A stretch of DNA of 64,000 nucleotides from Sphingobacterium sp. SGR-19 (GTDB lineage: Bacteria; Bacteroidota; Bacteroidia; Sphingobacteriales; Sphingobacteriaceae), in NCBI RefSeq assembly GCF_011043555.1, contig NZ_JAAKGS010000001.1:248001-312000 (forward strand), read 5' to 3'. Every line of letters starts with the position of its first letter. Position 1 is the first letter of the stretch. Below the pieces are notes generated by a model. It had not been told where the DNA came from. It saw nothing but the letters and a program-made list of their open reading frames with translations, and searched no databases. Made by a program: the position numbers and the translations under genes. Below are positions 44,864 to 53,727 of this stretch, piece by piece.

Positions 44864-47257
44864 TTATTTCTTTGATTTAGCTGTACTAGTTTTTTTTGTA
44901 GTCTTTTTCGTTGTCGTTTTTTTAGCCGTAGCAGTTTTTGCAGCCGCCTTCGCTTTACCTTTCGGATCCGCTTCTGCCCATTTCAACACATCCTCGTAGG
45001 TAATCTTATCGACATCGGTACCCTTCGGAATTTTTACATTTTGCTTGCCAAAACGGATAAAAGGCCCCCACCTACCGTTCTCGATTTGAGCATCGGAGTT
45101 TTCCTCAAATACACGAATAACCTTTTCCTTGTCCTTTTGTCTTTTTTCTTGAATAATCTGAATGGCGTCTTCTTCTGTCACGTCCATTGGATCCATTCCC
45201 TTAGGCAAAGAATAAAAAGCGCTTGCGTGGCGGATATACGGTCCAAATCGACCAATAGCTACGGTCATTTCCTTATCTTCAAAAAGACCGACTTTTTTAG
45301 GAAGTTTGAATAGATCCATAGCCTCTTCAAAGGTAATGGTTTCAATCATTTGTCCTTTACGTAAGGAGGCGAAGCGTGGTTTCTCTTCATCGTCTGCAGA
45401 ACCTATCTGTACCAGTGGGCCAAACCGCCCCACGCGTACACTTATCGGTTTCCCTGTCGCTGGGTCGGTTCCTAAATGGCGTTCATGGCTTGCCCGATCA
45501 GCGTGTTCCAGTGTATCTTGAATACCTTGGTGGAACGGTCCGTAAAAATCCTTCAACATCGTTGTCCACTCCTTACCACCATGGGCAATCTCGTCAAACT
45601 CCTTCTCTACTTTAGCCGTAAAGTGATAGTCAATAATATCATTGAAATGTTCTACTAAAAAATCATTTACCAAAACACCAATATCAGTAGGAAACATTTT
45701 CGATCGTTCTGCTCCCGTCATTTCTGTTTTTATTTCTTCGACGACTTTGTCATCTGCTATCTGCAACACGGTATATCGCCTTTCCCTTCCATCTCTGTCT
45801 TCCTTAACGACATAGCCTCTATTTTGTATTGTAGAAATAGTAGGTGCATATGTAGAAGGACGACCGATCCCCAATTCTTCGAGTTTCTTTACCAATGAAG
45901 CCTCCGTATAACGCGCTGGCGGACGAGAAAAACGTTCGGTTGCATTCATCGCTTTTAGTATCAAGCTTTGGTCTTTTTCCAACGGAGGTAACAATGCGTT
46001 TTCACCGCTTTGCTCGTTGGTATTGTCGGATTCATCGTCGGTAGACTCTATATAAACTTTTAGAAAACCGTCGAATTTCATCACTTCTCCGGTAGCCACA
46101 AGCTCTTCTCGCCGGGTAGACACCGATATTTTGGCTGTTGTTTTCTCAAACTCTGCTTCGCTCATCTGAGAAGCTATAGCACGTTTCCATATCAGTTCAT
46201 ACAAACGGCGCTCAGCGTGGTCACCTTCAGTAGTATGCTGTGAAAAGTAGGTTGGACGAATAGCCTCATGCGCTTCCTGTGCACCTGCAGATTTGGTCTT
46301 ATAACGACGTAGCTTATGATATTTTTCGCCATAAGCGTTCACAATTTCTTGTTGTGCTGCCTGAATAGCGGTATCACTCAAATTAACGGAATCGGTACGC
46401 ATATACGTGATGCGTCCAGCCTCATAGAGTCGTTGTGCCACCTGCATCGTCCGTGCCACCGAAAAACCCAACTTTCTACTGGCTTCCTGTTGTAAAGTAG
46501 ATGTCGTAAACGGAGCCGCCGGCGAGCGCTTTGCGGGTTTCTTTTCCAACGAAGTAACCGCAAAAGCAGCCTGGATACAATCGCGCAAAAAGGCTTCCGC
46601 ATCACTTTTTTGATCAAAACGTTGTGGCAATTCCGCTTTAAACTGATCCTTCCCCCTGCCCGTTGTAAACTGCGCAACAATCTTAAAGGAAGCTTCTGCA
46701 TTAAATTTATTGATTTCCCGTTCACGTTCGACAATAAGGCGTACAGCTACCGATTGTACACGACCGGCAGACAGGGATGGCTTTACTTTTTTCCACAATA
46801 CCGGAGAAAGCTCAAAACCTACCAGACGGTCTAACACGCGACGTGCCTGTTGGGCGTTCACCAAATTATAATCTATTTTGCGCGGCTCATCAATGGCTCT
46901 CATGATCGCCGGCTTGGTAATTTCATGGAAAACGATACGCTTTGTTTTATCGTCTTTTAACGATAATGTTTCATATAGATGCCAAGAGATGGCTTCCCCC
47001 TCCCGGTCTTCATCGGATGCTAACCATACCGTTTCTGCATCCTTCGCCAATTTCTTTAACTCGCTGACAACTGCTTTCTTATCAGAGGGGACTTCATATT
47101 TTTGTTCAAAGTTATTTTCTACGTCAATGGCGTCATCCGTCTTCACTAAATCACGAATATGACCATAACTAGACTTGACTAAAAAGTCTTTTCCTAGATA
47201 TCCTTCTATTGTTTTGGCTTTCGCCGGTGACTCTACAATCAATAAATTTTTTGCCAT
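44864..47257 (-). CDS. topA: DNA topoisomerase I
   Basis: 797 residues. TOPRIM domain with LASDEDREGEAI (82-88 core), and catalytic Tyr285 in GRITYMRTDS. The usual zinc fingers are replaced by three to four topo-C repeats (GRFGPLVQIG; GRFGPYIRHA; GRWGPFIRFG), the alternative found in Bacteroidota, and the C-terminus is a Lys/Thr-rich tail after residue about 770. It relaxes negative supercoils. First gene of the topA-unknown-cmk operon. Confidence 0.97.
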   Translation of the reverse strand: MAKNLLIVESPAKAKTIEGYLGKDFLVKSSYGHIRDLVKTDDAIDVENNFEQKYEVPSDKKAVVSELKKLAKDAETVWLASDEDREGEAISWHLYETLSLKDDKTKRIVFHEITKPAIMRAIDEPRKIDYNLVNAQQARRVLDRLVGFELSPVLWKKVKPSLSAGRVQSVAVRLIVEREREINKFNAEASFKIVAQFTTGRGKDQFKAELPQRFDQKSDAEAFLRDCIQAAFAVTSLEKKPAKRSPAAPFTTSTLQQEASRKLGFSVARTMQVAQRLYEAGRITYMRTDSVNLSDTAIQAAQQEIVNAYGEKYHKLRRYKTKSAGAQEAHEAIRPTYFSQHTTEGDHAERRLYELIWKRAIASQMSEAEFEKTTAKISVSTRREELVATGEVMKFDGFLKVYIESTDDESDNTNEQSGENALLPPLEKDQSLILKAMNATERFSRPPARYTEASLVKKLEELGIGRPSTYAPTISTIQNRGYVVKEDRDGRERRYTVLQIADDKVVEEIKTEMTGAERSKMFPTDIGVLVNDFLVEHFNDIIDYHFTAKVEKEFDEIAHGGKEWTTMLKDFYGPFHQGIQDTLEHADRASHERHLGTDPATGKPISVRVGRFGPLVQIGSADDEEKPRFASLRKGQMIETITFEEAMDLFKLPKKVGLFEDKEMTVAIGRFGPYIRHASAFYSLPKGMDPMDVTEEDAIQIIQEKRQKDKEKVIRVFEENSDAQIENGRWGPFIRFGKQNVKIPKGTDVDKITYEDVLKWAEADPKGKAKAAAKTATAKKTTTKKTTKKTSTAKSKK

Positions 47258-47397
47258 TTATAATGAATGATTTCTGCAAATAAAGGTATTTCAAAATGGA
47301 ATGCCAATAATTTTCATTAGAATAATTTGTTTTTTTTTGGCAATGAAGTATGTACGAATTATTTGTATCTTTTTTTGGATGGCAATTCATGCAGCTT

Positions 47398-48741
47398 TTA
47401 TCTATAGAAAGGAATAGGGTCGACAAGCAAAAATCGTGCATCATATTGTTCATCGCCCCGTTGCAAGGTGAGACGGAGGGTTTCGCCTGGACGGGACTGC
47501 AAAGCTTCCATAATTTTGGGCAATGTTAGCCTACCTGTTGATTTCCCGTTCACTTTCAATAACATGTCATCGGCTTGGATGCCCGCTTTTTCGGCAGGTG
47601 AGTCTTTTCGTATCCCTGCTATACGATAAGTAGGTTGCAGCACAAACTTATACTGGAATGCATCATTGGCAAGGTTAATGGTAACGCCCTGATCAGGTTT
47701 CATTTGATTATCTTTTTTTTGGGGTAGACCTGTTTTCACCAATTCTCTTTTCCAGATCATACCGTCATGTCGTACTTCGATTCCTGCCATATTTAATAAG
47801 AACGGTTTGGCGAACTTCTTATTTTTACGGAGATATAAGGCATTTTTCCGATAATCTATCAACAAATGAAAACGTTGCAGCACTTGGTTTCCAACCGAAC
47901 CGATTCTATTCTCTGCCAGTTTACTCATAAATAAGGCGTTTGAGTCCGGATAAGCGACAATCGGGTAATCCAAAATAAAATCATCCAACGTGACTTTACG
48001 AATGCGGTTACGCTTTCCATAGACAGCACCATTAAAACCGCGGCCGATATATTCTTCTACATAAGGTTCTTTGATATGGAAATCAGGCAGTAAAAAAGCA
48101 AATAACATCAGGGGAGCAGTATTACCCATATCCATCAGCATCTTACCTTCGACCCATGTTGTATCAATCAGCATATTGGCTGTTATATATGGTCTTTCGT
48201 TTTCTACTGTTAGGGGAACATAGTTATATTGTCGAATGGATCTCTCATAATTGTAATCGGGTGGAAACAACGTAATACGTTGCTTTTGATAATCGACCTT
48301 TACAGCAAAGCTGTCAAAAAATTTAGATCCGAGTATGCCATTAATGGCAACGCCAATATCACTTGAAATATCCAATTTATCACCTTGTATTACATAGAGC
48401 CAATGAAGTGAATCCACGGCCACGCCCCCTACCTCAACCACATTATCGGTCGAAAGAATCCCGTCCACACCCTCTTCTATTCCGATACCGCGAAACTTCA
48501 TTTTGTTTTGATTATTCAAGTAAAGTGAGTCTTCAGCATTTGCAAATAAGAGTGTTTCTTTTACCCCGGTATCAAGCAAAAACGAAAAAGCTATTCCATT
48601 TATCGTCAGCGGGATCAATACGACATTGTTTACTAACTCAAATTTGAAGGACACTGGTTTATCGTCGCGGGTCTGAAATATCCCCTGTGATTTTGCTACA
48701 CAAGAGATACACAGTATCATTATACAGATAAACCATTTCAT
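47398..48741 (-). CDS. Retropepsin-like aspartic protease with PDZ domain
   Basis: 447 residues, signal peptide about 1-18 (FICIMILCISCVAKS). A DTG motif (about 57-59, FLLDTGVKETLLFA) and a second DMGNT (MLMDMGNTAP) suggest two retropepsin-type lobes in one chain (PF13650-like). A PDZ domain lies at about 365-440 (GIRKDSPAEKAGIQADDMLLKVNGK). The combination is widespread in Bacteroidota, in periplasmic or secreted proteins of uncertain substrate. The second lobe has Met in place of Thr after Asp, so it may be degenerate. Divergent from the first L,D-transpeptidase gene. Confidence 0.85.
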   Translation of the reverse strand: MKWFICIMILCISCVAKSQGIFQTRDDKPVSFKFELVNNVVLIPLTINGIAFSFLLDTGVKETLLFANAEDSLYLNNQNKMKFRGIGIEEGVDGILSTDNVVEVGGVAVDSLHWLYVIQGDKLDISSDIGVAINGILGSKFFDSFAVKVDYQKQRITLFPPDYNYERSIRQYNYVPLTVENERPYITANMLIDTTWVEGKMLMDMGNTAPLMLFAFLLPDFHIKEPYVEEYIGRGFNGAVYGKRNRIRKVTLDDFILDYPIVAYPDSNALFMSKLAENRIGSVGNQVLQRFHLLIDYRKNALYLRKNKKFAKPFLLNMAGIEVRHDGMIWKRELVKTGLPQKKDNQMKPDQGVTINLANDAFQYKFVLQPTYRIAGIRKDSPAEKAGIQADDMLLKVNGKSTGRLTLPKIMEALQSRPGETLRLTLQRGDEQYDARFLLVDPIPFYR

Positions 48742-48797
48742 TTTTTTACATTATTTTACCCTCTATACGAAGATAGCGGATTGTTGGGACATTTTTA

Positions 48798-48805
48798 TAT
48801 CTTTG
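48798..48805 (+). promoter_or_regulatory. -7 promoter element of the first L,D-transpeptidase gene
   Basis: TATCTTTG, full match, 35 bases before the ATG at 48841. It falls inside an earlier in-frame start (48781), supporting the later ATG. Confidence 0.55.
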
Positions 48806-48840
48806 GGGTAATCACTATCAGCAAACTGTTAACTCGATAC

Positions 48841-49875
48841 ATGAGAGTATATTTTACGTTATCACTTTTAATCATCGGCGCGGCAACATGGTCGTGTAAC
48901 CGAAACCAACAAACGGAAACCGTTGATCCAGCAGAGCAAAGAAAAGCAGATTCATTGGAAATGGTCAAGAAAGCCGAAGAAGAGGCGAGAAAAAGACCAA
49001 GAACTGCAGACGATATTAAACTTTCCACGGAACTTACATACGATAAACATACGTTGGAAGAAATCTATCCTTATCAGGATACTACCAGACGTTTTCAATT
49101 AGATAAAATCAAAGAAAAGCTTGCATTTGTAGAAAATTTTCAGCGTGCACCTGCTTCTTATGCTGTCTTACAGAATCGGAAAAATAAAAACCGGGAAGCA
49201 CCGTTAGTAAAGAACTATCATCGTAATGAATACAAACTCATTTCTGATTCGCTAGGTACAGAACGCTATCAAGCTGCTCCCCTTTACGTTGTAGGTGAGA
49301 CAGATGCTCCTATTATTTACGGGCGGGATGGTGCGCTTGCAAAATTATTGTCGAGCGATACCCTAGATATGGTAAAATTAGAAGGTGTATCTTTTGAAGG
49401 AATTTGGGAGACTCCTAAACGGTATGTGAAAGCCATCGGTGATACAGTCACGTTCCATCGTGTTGCTTTTGTCGATGTCACCAATCAAAATATCCTTACA
49501 GCAGAGCGTATCGGTGATTGTGAATGGGCTATCCGAAGTATGAATCCAGCTACTTCCGGCGTTCACAAACCGCCTTATGCGCACGAAACGCCGTTAGGGA
49601 TATTTGTGGTCCAAGAAAAGAAAGCCAAAATGTTTTATCTAAAAGATGGCACCAGTACGATTCACGGTTATGCACCGTATGCGAGCCGTTTCACAAATGG
49701 TGCTTATATACATGGTGTCCCAACACAAAGCGTTAATGCGCCTATTATAGAACATAGCTGGTCGCTGGGAACAACTCCAAGATCGCACATGTGTGTACGT
49801 AATGCTTCCTCACATGCCAAATTTGTATACGATTGGACGGAGACCTTTAATGCGTTGGTTATCGTCATTGAGTGA
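48841..49875 (+). CDS. L,D-transpeptidase family lipoprotein (YkuD)
   Basis: 344 residues from ATG 48841. MRVYFTLSLLIIGAATWSC is a lipoprotein signal (Cys19). The YkuD domain is C-terminal (about 240-344): TPLGIFVV, YIHGVPTQ, SLGTTPRSHMCVRNAS holds the catalytic Cys and His (SHMCVR for the usual SHGCIR). It would form 3-3 peptidoglycan crosslinks or anchor proteins to the wall from the periplasmic side. The middle, about 60-230, is unrelated to known LysM/PG-binding domains I can see. Followed immediately by an unrelated L,D-transpeptidase gene. Confidence 0.85.
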   Translation: MRVYFTLSLLIIGAATWSCNRNQQTETVDPAEQRKADSLEMVKKAEEEARKRPRTADDIKLSTELTYDKHTLEEIYPYQDTTRRFQLDKIKEKLAFVENFQRAPASYAVLQNRKNKNREAPLVKNYHRNEYKLISDSLGTERYQAAPLYVVGETDAPIIYGRDGALAKLLSSDTLDMVKLEGVSFEGIWETPKRYVKAIGDTVTFHRVAFVDVTNQNILTAERIGDCEWAIRSMNPATSGVHKPPYAHETPLGIFVVQEKKAKMFYLKDGTSTIHGYAPYASRFTNGAYIHGVPTQSVNAPIIEHSWSLGTTPRSHMCVRNASSHAKFVYDWTETFNALVIVIE

Positions 49876-49914
49876 TCTTGACATAATTTAACACTTTGAT
49901 AATCAAATTAATGC

Positions 49915-49922
49915 TAACTTTG
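49915..49922 (+). promoter_or_regulatory. -7 promoter element of the second L,D-transpeptidase gene
   Basis: TAACTTTG, full match, 24 bases before the ATG at 49947, so this gene has its own promoter and is not simply cotranscribed with the first transpeptidase. Confidence 0.5.
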
Positions 49923-49946
49923 CATTTGAATTAATTTTTTTTGCCT

Positions 49947-50720
49947 ATGCGTAGTTTAATATTCGTGCTGTTGACGTCGTTTTTAGTGAGTTATATACCA
50001 ACTAGGCTGACAGAACATCTCCCGAAAGAAAAACCAATTGAAACTGTAGTAGAAAAAGAACCTATTTCAAAAATTAACCATACCAAACTCCTTTACCGCA
50101 AGATGAACTTGGAGTCTGTTTTGAAATACGAAGCCTTTGCACAGGCCATGCAAGGATACCAAACTTTGCAACCCAAATATGATCATATCCTAACGGTGAT
50201 CGATTTCACATTGCCATCAACTGAAAAAAGAATGGTCGTGTTGGATATGAAAAATGAAAAGATTTTATACCATACGATTGTATCGCACGGACGTAACTCC
50301 GGTGATAAATATGCCCGCTCTTTTTCGAACCGACATGGTTCTTATCAAAGTTCTCTAGGTTTTTACGAAACCGAAAACACCTATCAGGGCGGGAATGGCT
50401 ATTCGTTGGTGCTTAACGGACTTGAAAAAGGTATTAACGACCAAGCAAAAGCAAGAGCTGTTGTCATACACGGCGCAGACTATTGCAGTGAATCGTTTAT
50501 CAAATCTACGGGTCGCCTAGGGCGGAGTTACGGTTGTCCGGCATTGCCTAGACAGGTAACAAAGCCTATTATCAATACGATAAAAAACGGTACGCTCCTT
50601 TATATTTACGCGAATAATTCCGAATATATGGCGAGCACAAAGATTGTACGGGATATGGACGAGCGTGGCCTCCTTGCTCAGCATGATATGGGCTTGGATA
50701 GTTTAGGAACGTTGAATTAA
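49947..50720 (+). CDS. Murein L,D-transpeptidase catalytic domain protein (PF13645 type)
   Basis: 257 residues. A short hydrophobic N-terminus (SLIFVLLTSFLVSYIP) is a signal or membrane anchor. The catalytic part has TVIDFTLPSTEKRMVVLDMKNEKILYHTIVSHGRNSG, ALG-type GFYETENTYQGGNGYSLVLNGLEKGIND, VVIHGADYCSESF and the active-site Cys in GRSYGCPALP. This subfamily (YkuD_2) is distinct from the neighbour's YkuD type. It acts on peptidoglycan in the periplasm. Ends seven nt before the convergent ABC-F gene. Confidence 0.88.
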   Translation: MRSLIFVLLTSFLVSYIPTRLTEHLPKEKPIETVVEKEPISKINHTKLLYRKMNLESVLKYEAFAQAMQGYQTLQPKYDHILTVIDFTLPSTEKRMVVLDMKNEKILYHTIVSHGRNSGDKYARSFSNRHGSYQSSLGFYETENTYQGGNGYSLVLNGLEKGINDQAKARAVVIHGADYCSESFIKSTGRLGRSYGCPALPRQVTKPIINTIKNGTLLYIYANNSEYMASTKIVRDMDERGLLAQHDMGLDSLGTLN

Positions 50721-50726
50721 TTATCC

Positions 50727-52316
50727 TCACAGCGCAATTACCCTTTCCACATTTATCTGTTCTAAAAATGTTTCATCGTGGGATATCACGAGTAATGTCC
50801 CACGATAGTCGTTAATAGCCGCTGTTAGTATTTCTATATTTTGAATGTCCAGATTATTAGTTGGTTCATCCAAAATAATGATATCGGGTGACCGGTGCGT
50901 AATATTTAAGCAGCATAACATTAAACGCATTCTTTCTCCTCCACTTAACGTGTTACAGGGCTTGTCCCAATCGTCTTTGGTAAACAAAAAACGGCTTAGT
51001 CTAACTTTGATTTCATGTTCCTGCAAGGCAGACGTATTGAATTGCTGTGCCTGCTCGTAGATCTTCAAGCCGTTATTAATCAAGGAATATTCTTGATCAA
51101 TGTAAACCGACCTGCTTTCAGCTCGGTAAACAGATCCTACCTGTGGATTTATATTGCCTAAAATTAATTGGATTAACGTTGTTTTCCCCGAGCCATTTGC
51201 ACCTCTTATGGCAATACGTTCTCCACTGACGATCTGCAGATTAATATTTTCGTTCCAGAGATATTCTTCCTGTTTATAGTAAAAGTTAATGTTGTTTGCA
51301 ATAAACAGATTTTTGCCCCTATGTAGTTTTGAATCGTCAAATCCGAATTTCATTTGATCGGTTTCCGACAAAGAAGAGCGTAGGTCTTGAAGCTCTTGTT
51401 TGATATTTCCGATTTTTTCTGTGTGTACACCTGCAATTTTGGCCGTACTTCGCTCCGCATTGTTTTTCCAGGTATTGGCAACTATTTCGGGAAGTCCGGC
51501 TTTACCTACGTTCTTTTTCGCTCTGATGTCCAATTTTTGTTGTCGGTCAATCGTCTCACGTTCCTTTTCTTTAGCCTTCCTTAATGCTTTTTCCTTGCTG
51601 TGGATATCTTGCGTAAGTGCATTGATTTCTACTTGTTTTTGTTCGATATAGAAATCATAATTTCCCCCATAGACCGTAATACCATTTTTATTTAGTTCGC
51701 AAACGGTATGTAAGATATTCAGTAATTTCCGATCGTGACTAACAATAATAAAGGTTTGCTTTGTCTTTTGAATAAAGTCATACAAAAGCTGCCTACCCAT
51801 TATATCCAAATGGTTGCTTGGCTCGTCTAATAAAACTAATTCGGGCTGATGAATGACAATTCCTGCCAAAAACACTTTTGTTTTCTGTCCTCCGCTCAAT
51901 GTTTCCATCTTCTGTGATAAGTCAAGATCGTTTAGTTGCCAATTACGAAGAACTTCATTACAACGTTCTTCAATTGCCCAATCATCGTTAAGCAAATCGT
52001 AATTTTCTTCGGAGACATTTCCGTTTAAAATTTCATGGAGCGCGTGCAGTTTTTTGTCGATTCCCAAAGCCTCCGCAACCGTTAAATGATTATATTGCCC
52101 AAATATCTGTGGGATATAGTACGGTTTGTTTTCTATCTGCAATGTACCTGCCGATGGTTCTAACATCCCCGCGATAATTTTCAATAATGTAGATTTTCCT
52201 ACCCCGTTGTTTCCAATCAATGCGATTTTTTCATTTGGATTAACGGTGAGATTGATGTTGCTGAACAACAATTCCTTGTTCGGATGTATATATGATAAAT
52301 TTTGGATAATAAGCAT
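50727..52316 (-). CDS. ABC-F family ATPase
   Basis: 529 residues, two nucleotide-binding domains and no membrane segment: Walker A GNNGVGKST (about 35-42) and GANGSGKTT (about 372-380), signatures LSGGQKTKV and LSGGERMRL, Walker B LLDEPSNHLD and ILDEPTNNLD. The inter-domain linker (about 222-335) is long and highly charged, with a Lys/Arg-rich coiled coil and a KKNVGKAGLPEIVANTWKNNAE loop, as in translation-factor or ribosome-protection ABC-F proteins. It may act on the ribosome; whether it confers antibiotic resistance is uncertain. Own transcript, divergent from the nucleosidase gene. Confidence 0.88.
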   Translation of the reverse strand: MLIIQNLSYIHPNKELLFSNINLTVNPNEKIALIGNNGVGKSTLLKIIAGMLEPSAGTLQIENKPYYIPQIFGQYNHLTVAEALGIDKKLHALHEILNGNVSEENYDLLNDDWAIEERCNEVLRNWQLNDLDLSQKMETLSGGQKTKVFLAGIVIHQPELVLLDEPSNHLDIMGRQLLYDFIQKTKQTFIIVSHDRKLLNILHTVCELNKNGITVYGGNYDFYIEQKQVEINALTQDIHSKEKALRKAKEKERETIDRQQKLDIRAKKNVGKAGLPEIVANTWKNNAERSTAKIAGVHTEKIGNIKQELQDLRSSLSETDQMKFGFDDSKLHRGKNLFIANNINFYYKQEEYLWNENINLQIVSGERIAIRGANGSGKTTLIQLILGNINPQVGSVYRAESRSVYIDQEYSLINNGLKIYEQAQQFNTSALQEHEIKVRLSRFLFTKDDWDKPCNTLSGGERMRLMLCCLNITHRSPDIIILDEPTNNLDIQNIEILTAAINDYRGTLLVISHDETFLEQINVERVIAL

Positions 52317-52458
52317 AATTTCTTTCTTTTAGCGATTATTAAATCAACCAAAACCGTGATGGGTTTCGTTATTTTCTGAATGTCTGAAAGAAACTATATT
52401 TTACATATAATGCTTATTTACTATTTTGGAGTTTTGACAAATATACAGTTTTTGTTGA

Positions 52459-52466
52459 TAACTTTG
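52459..52466 (+). promoter_or_regulatory. -7 promoter element of the nucleosidase gene
   Basis: TAACTTTG, full match, 29 bases before the ATG at 52496, with TTTTG at 52432-52436 about 22 bases upstream as a possible -33 element. Confidence 0.6.
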
Positions 52467-52495
52467 CATTCCGACAACCCTTTTAAAAAGAACAA

Positions 52496-53101
52496 ATGAT
52501 CAACATTAGTCAAACATCCGCTTTCCCTGTAGAAGATACGCTATTCACTTTTGCTTTAGCATCCGAGGCCGCTGATATATTTACGGAATATTCTCCTTTG
52601 ATATGTGGAATTGGCAAAGTAAACGCCACCTATGGCTTGATGACGGCTATACAGCAAAAAAGACCTTCTCTAATCGTAAATTTAGGATCTGCGGGGAGTA
52701 ATCATTACAAAAAAGGTGAAGTGGTCTGTTGTACAAAATTTGTACAGCGAGATATGGACGTCCGAGGATTAGGTTTCGAACAATATGAAACGCCCTTGTC
52801 GGGATTGCCTCCTGTTCTTGAATACGGTCTGCGCATGGAAGGACTACCGGAAACCATTTGTGGAACGGGGGATAATTTTGAAATGGCACACGCAGAAACA
52901 ATTTACCAAATCGTGGATATGGAAGCCTACGCATTAGCTTTAGTGGCGATGAAAGAAAATATTCCTTTCCTTTGCCTTAAATACATTTCGGATGGAGCCG
53001 ACGATAATGCAGCGGAAGATTGGACTGTTCAAGTACATCAAGCAGCAGTTGCCTTTGGCAACACGTTAAAATTGGTCAAAAACGATATTCCAGTACTATA
53101 A
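52496..53101 (+). CDS. Nucleosidase (MTA/SAH- or futalosine-type phosphorylase superfamily)
   Basis: 201 residues. GIGKVNATYGLMTAI, LIVNLGSAGSNHYKKGEVVC, GTGDNFEM and the active-site VDMEAYALALVA (catalytic acidic residues), then KYISDGADDNAAEDW, match the MtnN/nucleosidase family. It is shorter than E. coli MtnN (about 232), lacking part of the N-terminal lead. In a menaquinone-using Bacteroidota, related enzymes also hydrolyse futalosine; which substrate applies cannot be told. It would recycle adenine from methylthioadenosine or SAH in the cytoplasm. Confidence 0.85.
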   Translation: MINISQTSAFPVEDTLFTFALASEAADIFTEYSPLICGIGKVNATYGLMTAIQQKRPSLIVNLGSAGSNHYKKGEVVCCTKFVQRDMDVRGLGFEQYETPLSGLPPVLEYGLRMEGLPETICGTGDNFEMAHAETIYQIVDMEAYALALVAMKENIPFLCLKYISDGADDNAAEDWTVQVHQAAVAFGNTLKLVKNDIPVL

Positions 53102-53207
53102 TAAGATACAGATATTGTAAAAAAAACGTGAAAATTACCAGGAAAGAAAGTGATTTTTTGTGTCTAGCGGAAATTATCGCTACTTTCGAATGTTTATGGA
53201 TAGGATT

Positions 53208-53597
53208 ATGTTACATATCACAAAAAAGTACGGAAAATACCTCGCAGTATTCGCTTCGGTTTTTTTTGTGCTGCTTACCTCCTGTCCGGTAAAAAGCAGT
53301 ATCAAAAGTTTAGCTGGTACTCCGGTCAATACGGAACAGCAGCCAGCAAAGAAGAACAATTCGCTTGTTGTCAATGGAATGGAAAAATGCGCTAATGTTC
53401 AGGTAACAGACGCCAAAATTTCTCAGCCAACTTCTACCAACACAAGTGATCTGTTGCCCGTTGCACTTCTCGCGGTAACTTTTATTCTCTTATGCGGTTA
53501 CAAGCACATTTACGTGCAGGCGCATCCCCGCTACAGTAACCTGAAAATTCCGGGTAGATTACCCATCTTCCTCCAATTTCGGAAACTTATTATATAA
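53208..53597 (+). CDS. Small lipoprotein-like protein with a second membrane helix
   Basis: 129 residues from ATG 53208; in-frame ATGs at 53190 and 53196 are also possible, and a TACTTTCG -7-like box at 53181-53188 argues against starts further upstream. YLAVFASVFFVLLTSC is a lipobox-like signal (Cys26 here), a polar stretch follows, then a second hydrophobic helix (LLPVALLAVTFILLCGY) and a basic, aromatic tail. Two conserved features, a Cys lipobox and a C-terminal membrane helix, are unusual together. Located upstream of the efflux operon on the same strand, 130 nt away with a palindrome between; possible accessory protein. Function unknown. Confidence 0.55.
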   Translation: MLHITKKYGKYLAVFASVFFVLLTSCPVKSSIKSLAGTPVNTEQQPAKKNNSLVVNGMEKCANVQVTDAKISQPTSTNTSDLLPVALLAVTFILLCGYKHIYVQAHPRYSNLKIPGRLPIFLQFRKLII

Positions 53598-53621
53598 GGA
53601 TTCTTTTTATTTTTCTTTTTT

Positions 53622-53644
53622 CTATTGATATCATGTATCAATAG
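53622..53644. promoter_or_regulatory. Perfect 9-bp palindrome, candidate operator of the efflux operon
   Basis: CTATTGATA (53622-53630) and TATCAATAG (53636-53644) separated by TCATG. It lies 83 nt before the tolC ATG. It is AT-rich without a following T-tract, so an operator for a dimeric repressor such as a TetR- or MarR-type protein fits better than a terminator. No regulator gene is in the window beside it. Confidence 0.5.
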
Positions 53645-53727
53645 ACATCATTTCTATTGCTTTTATTGTAAGACGATACGAGGCTGTCTGATAACTATCT
53701 GACGGTCTTCTCAAAATTTCATTAAAT

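Noticed and set aside
53681-53705. IS-end-like text (GAGGCTGTCT and TCTCAAAATTT) before tolC
   Set aside because: It resembles the ends of some Bacteroidota insertion sequences, but no transposase, opposite end or target duplication is visible.
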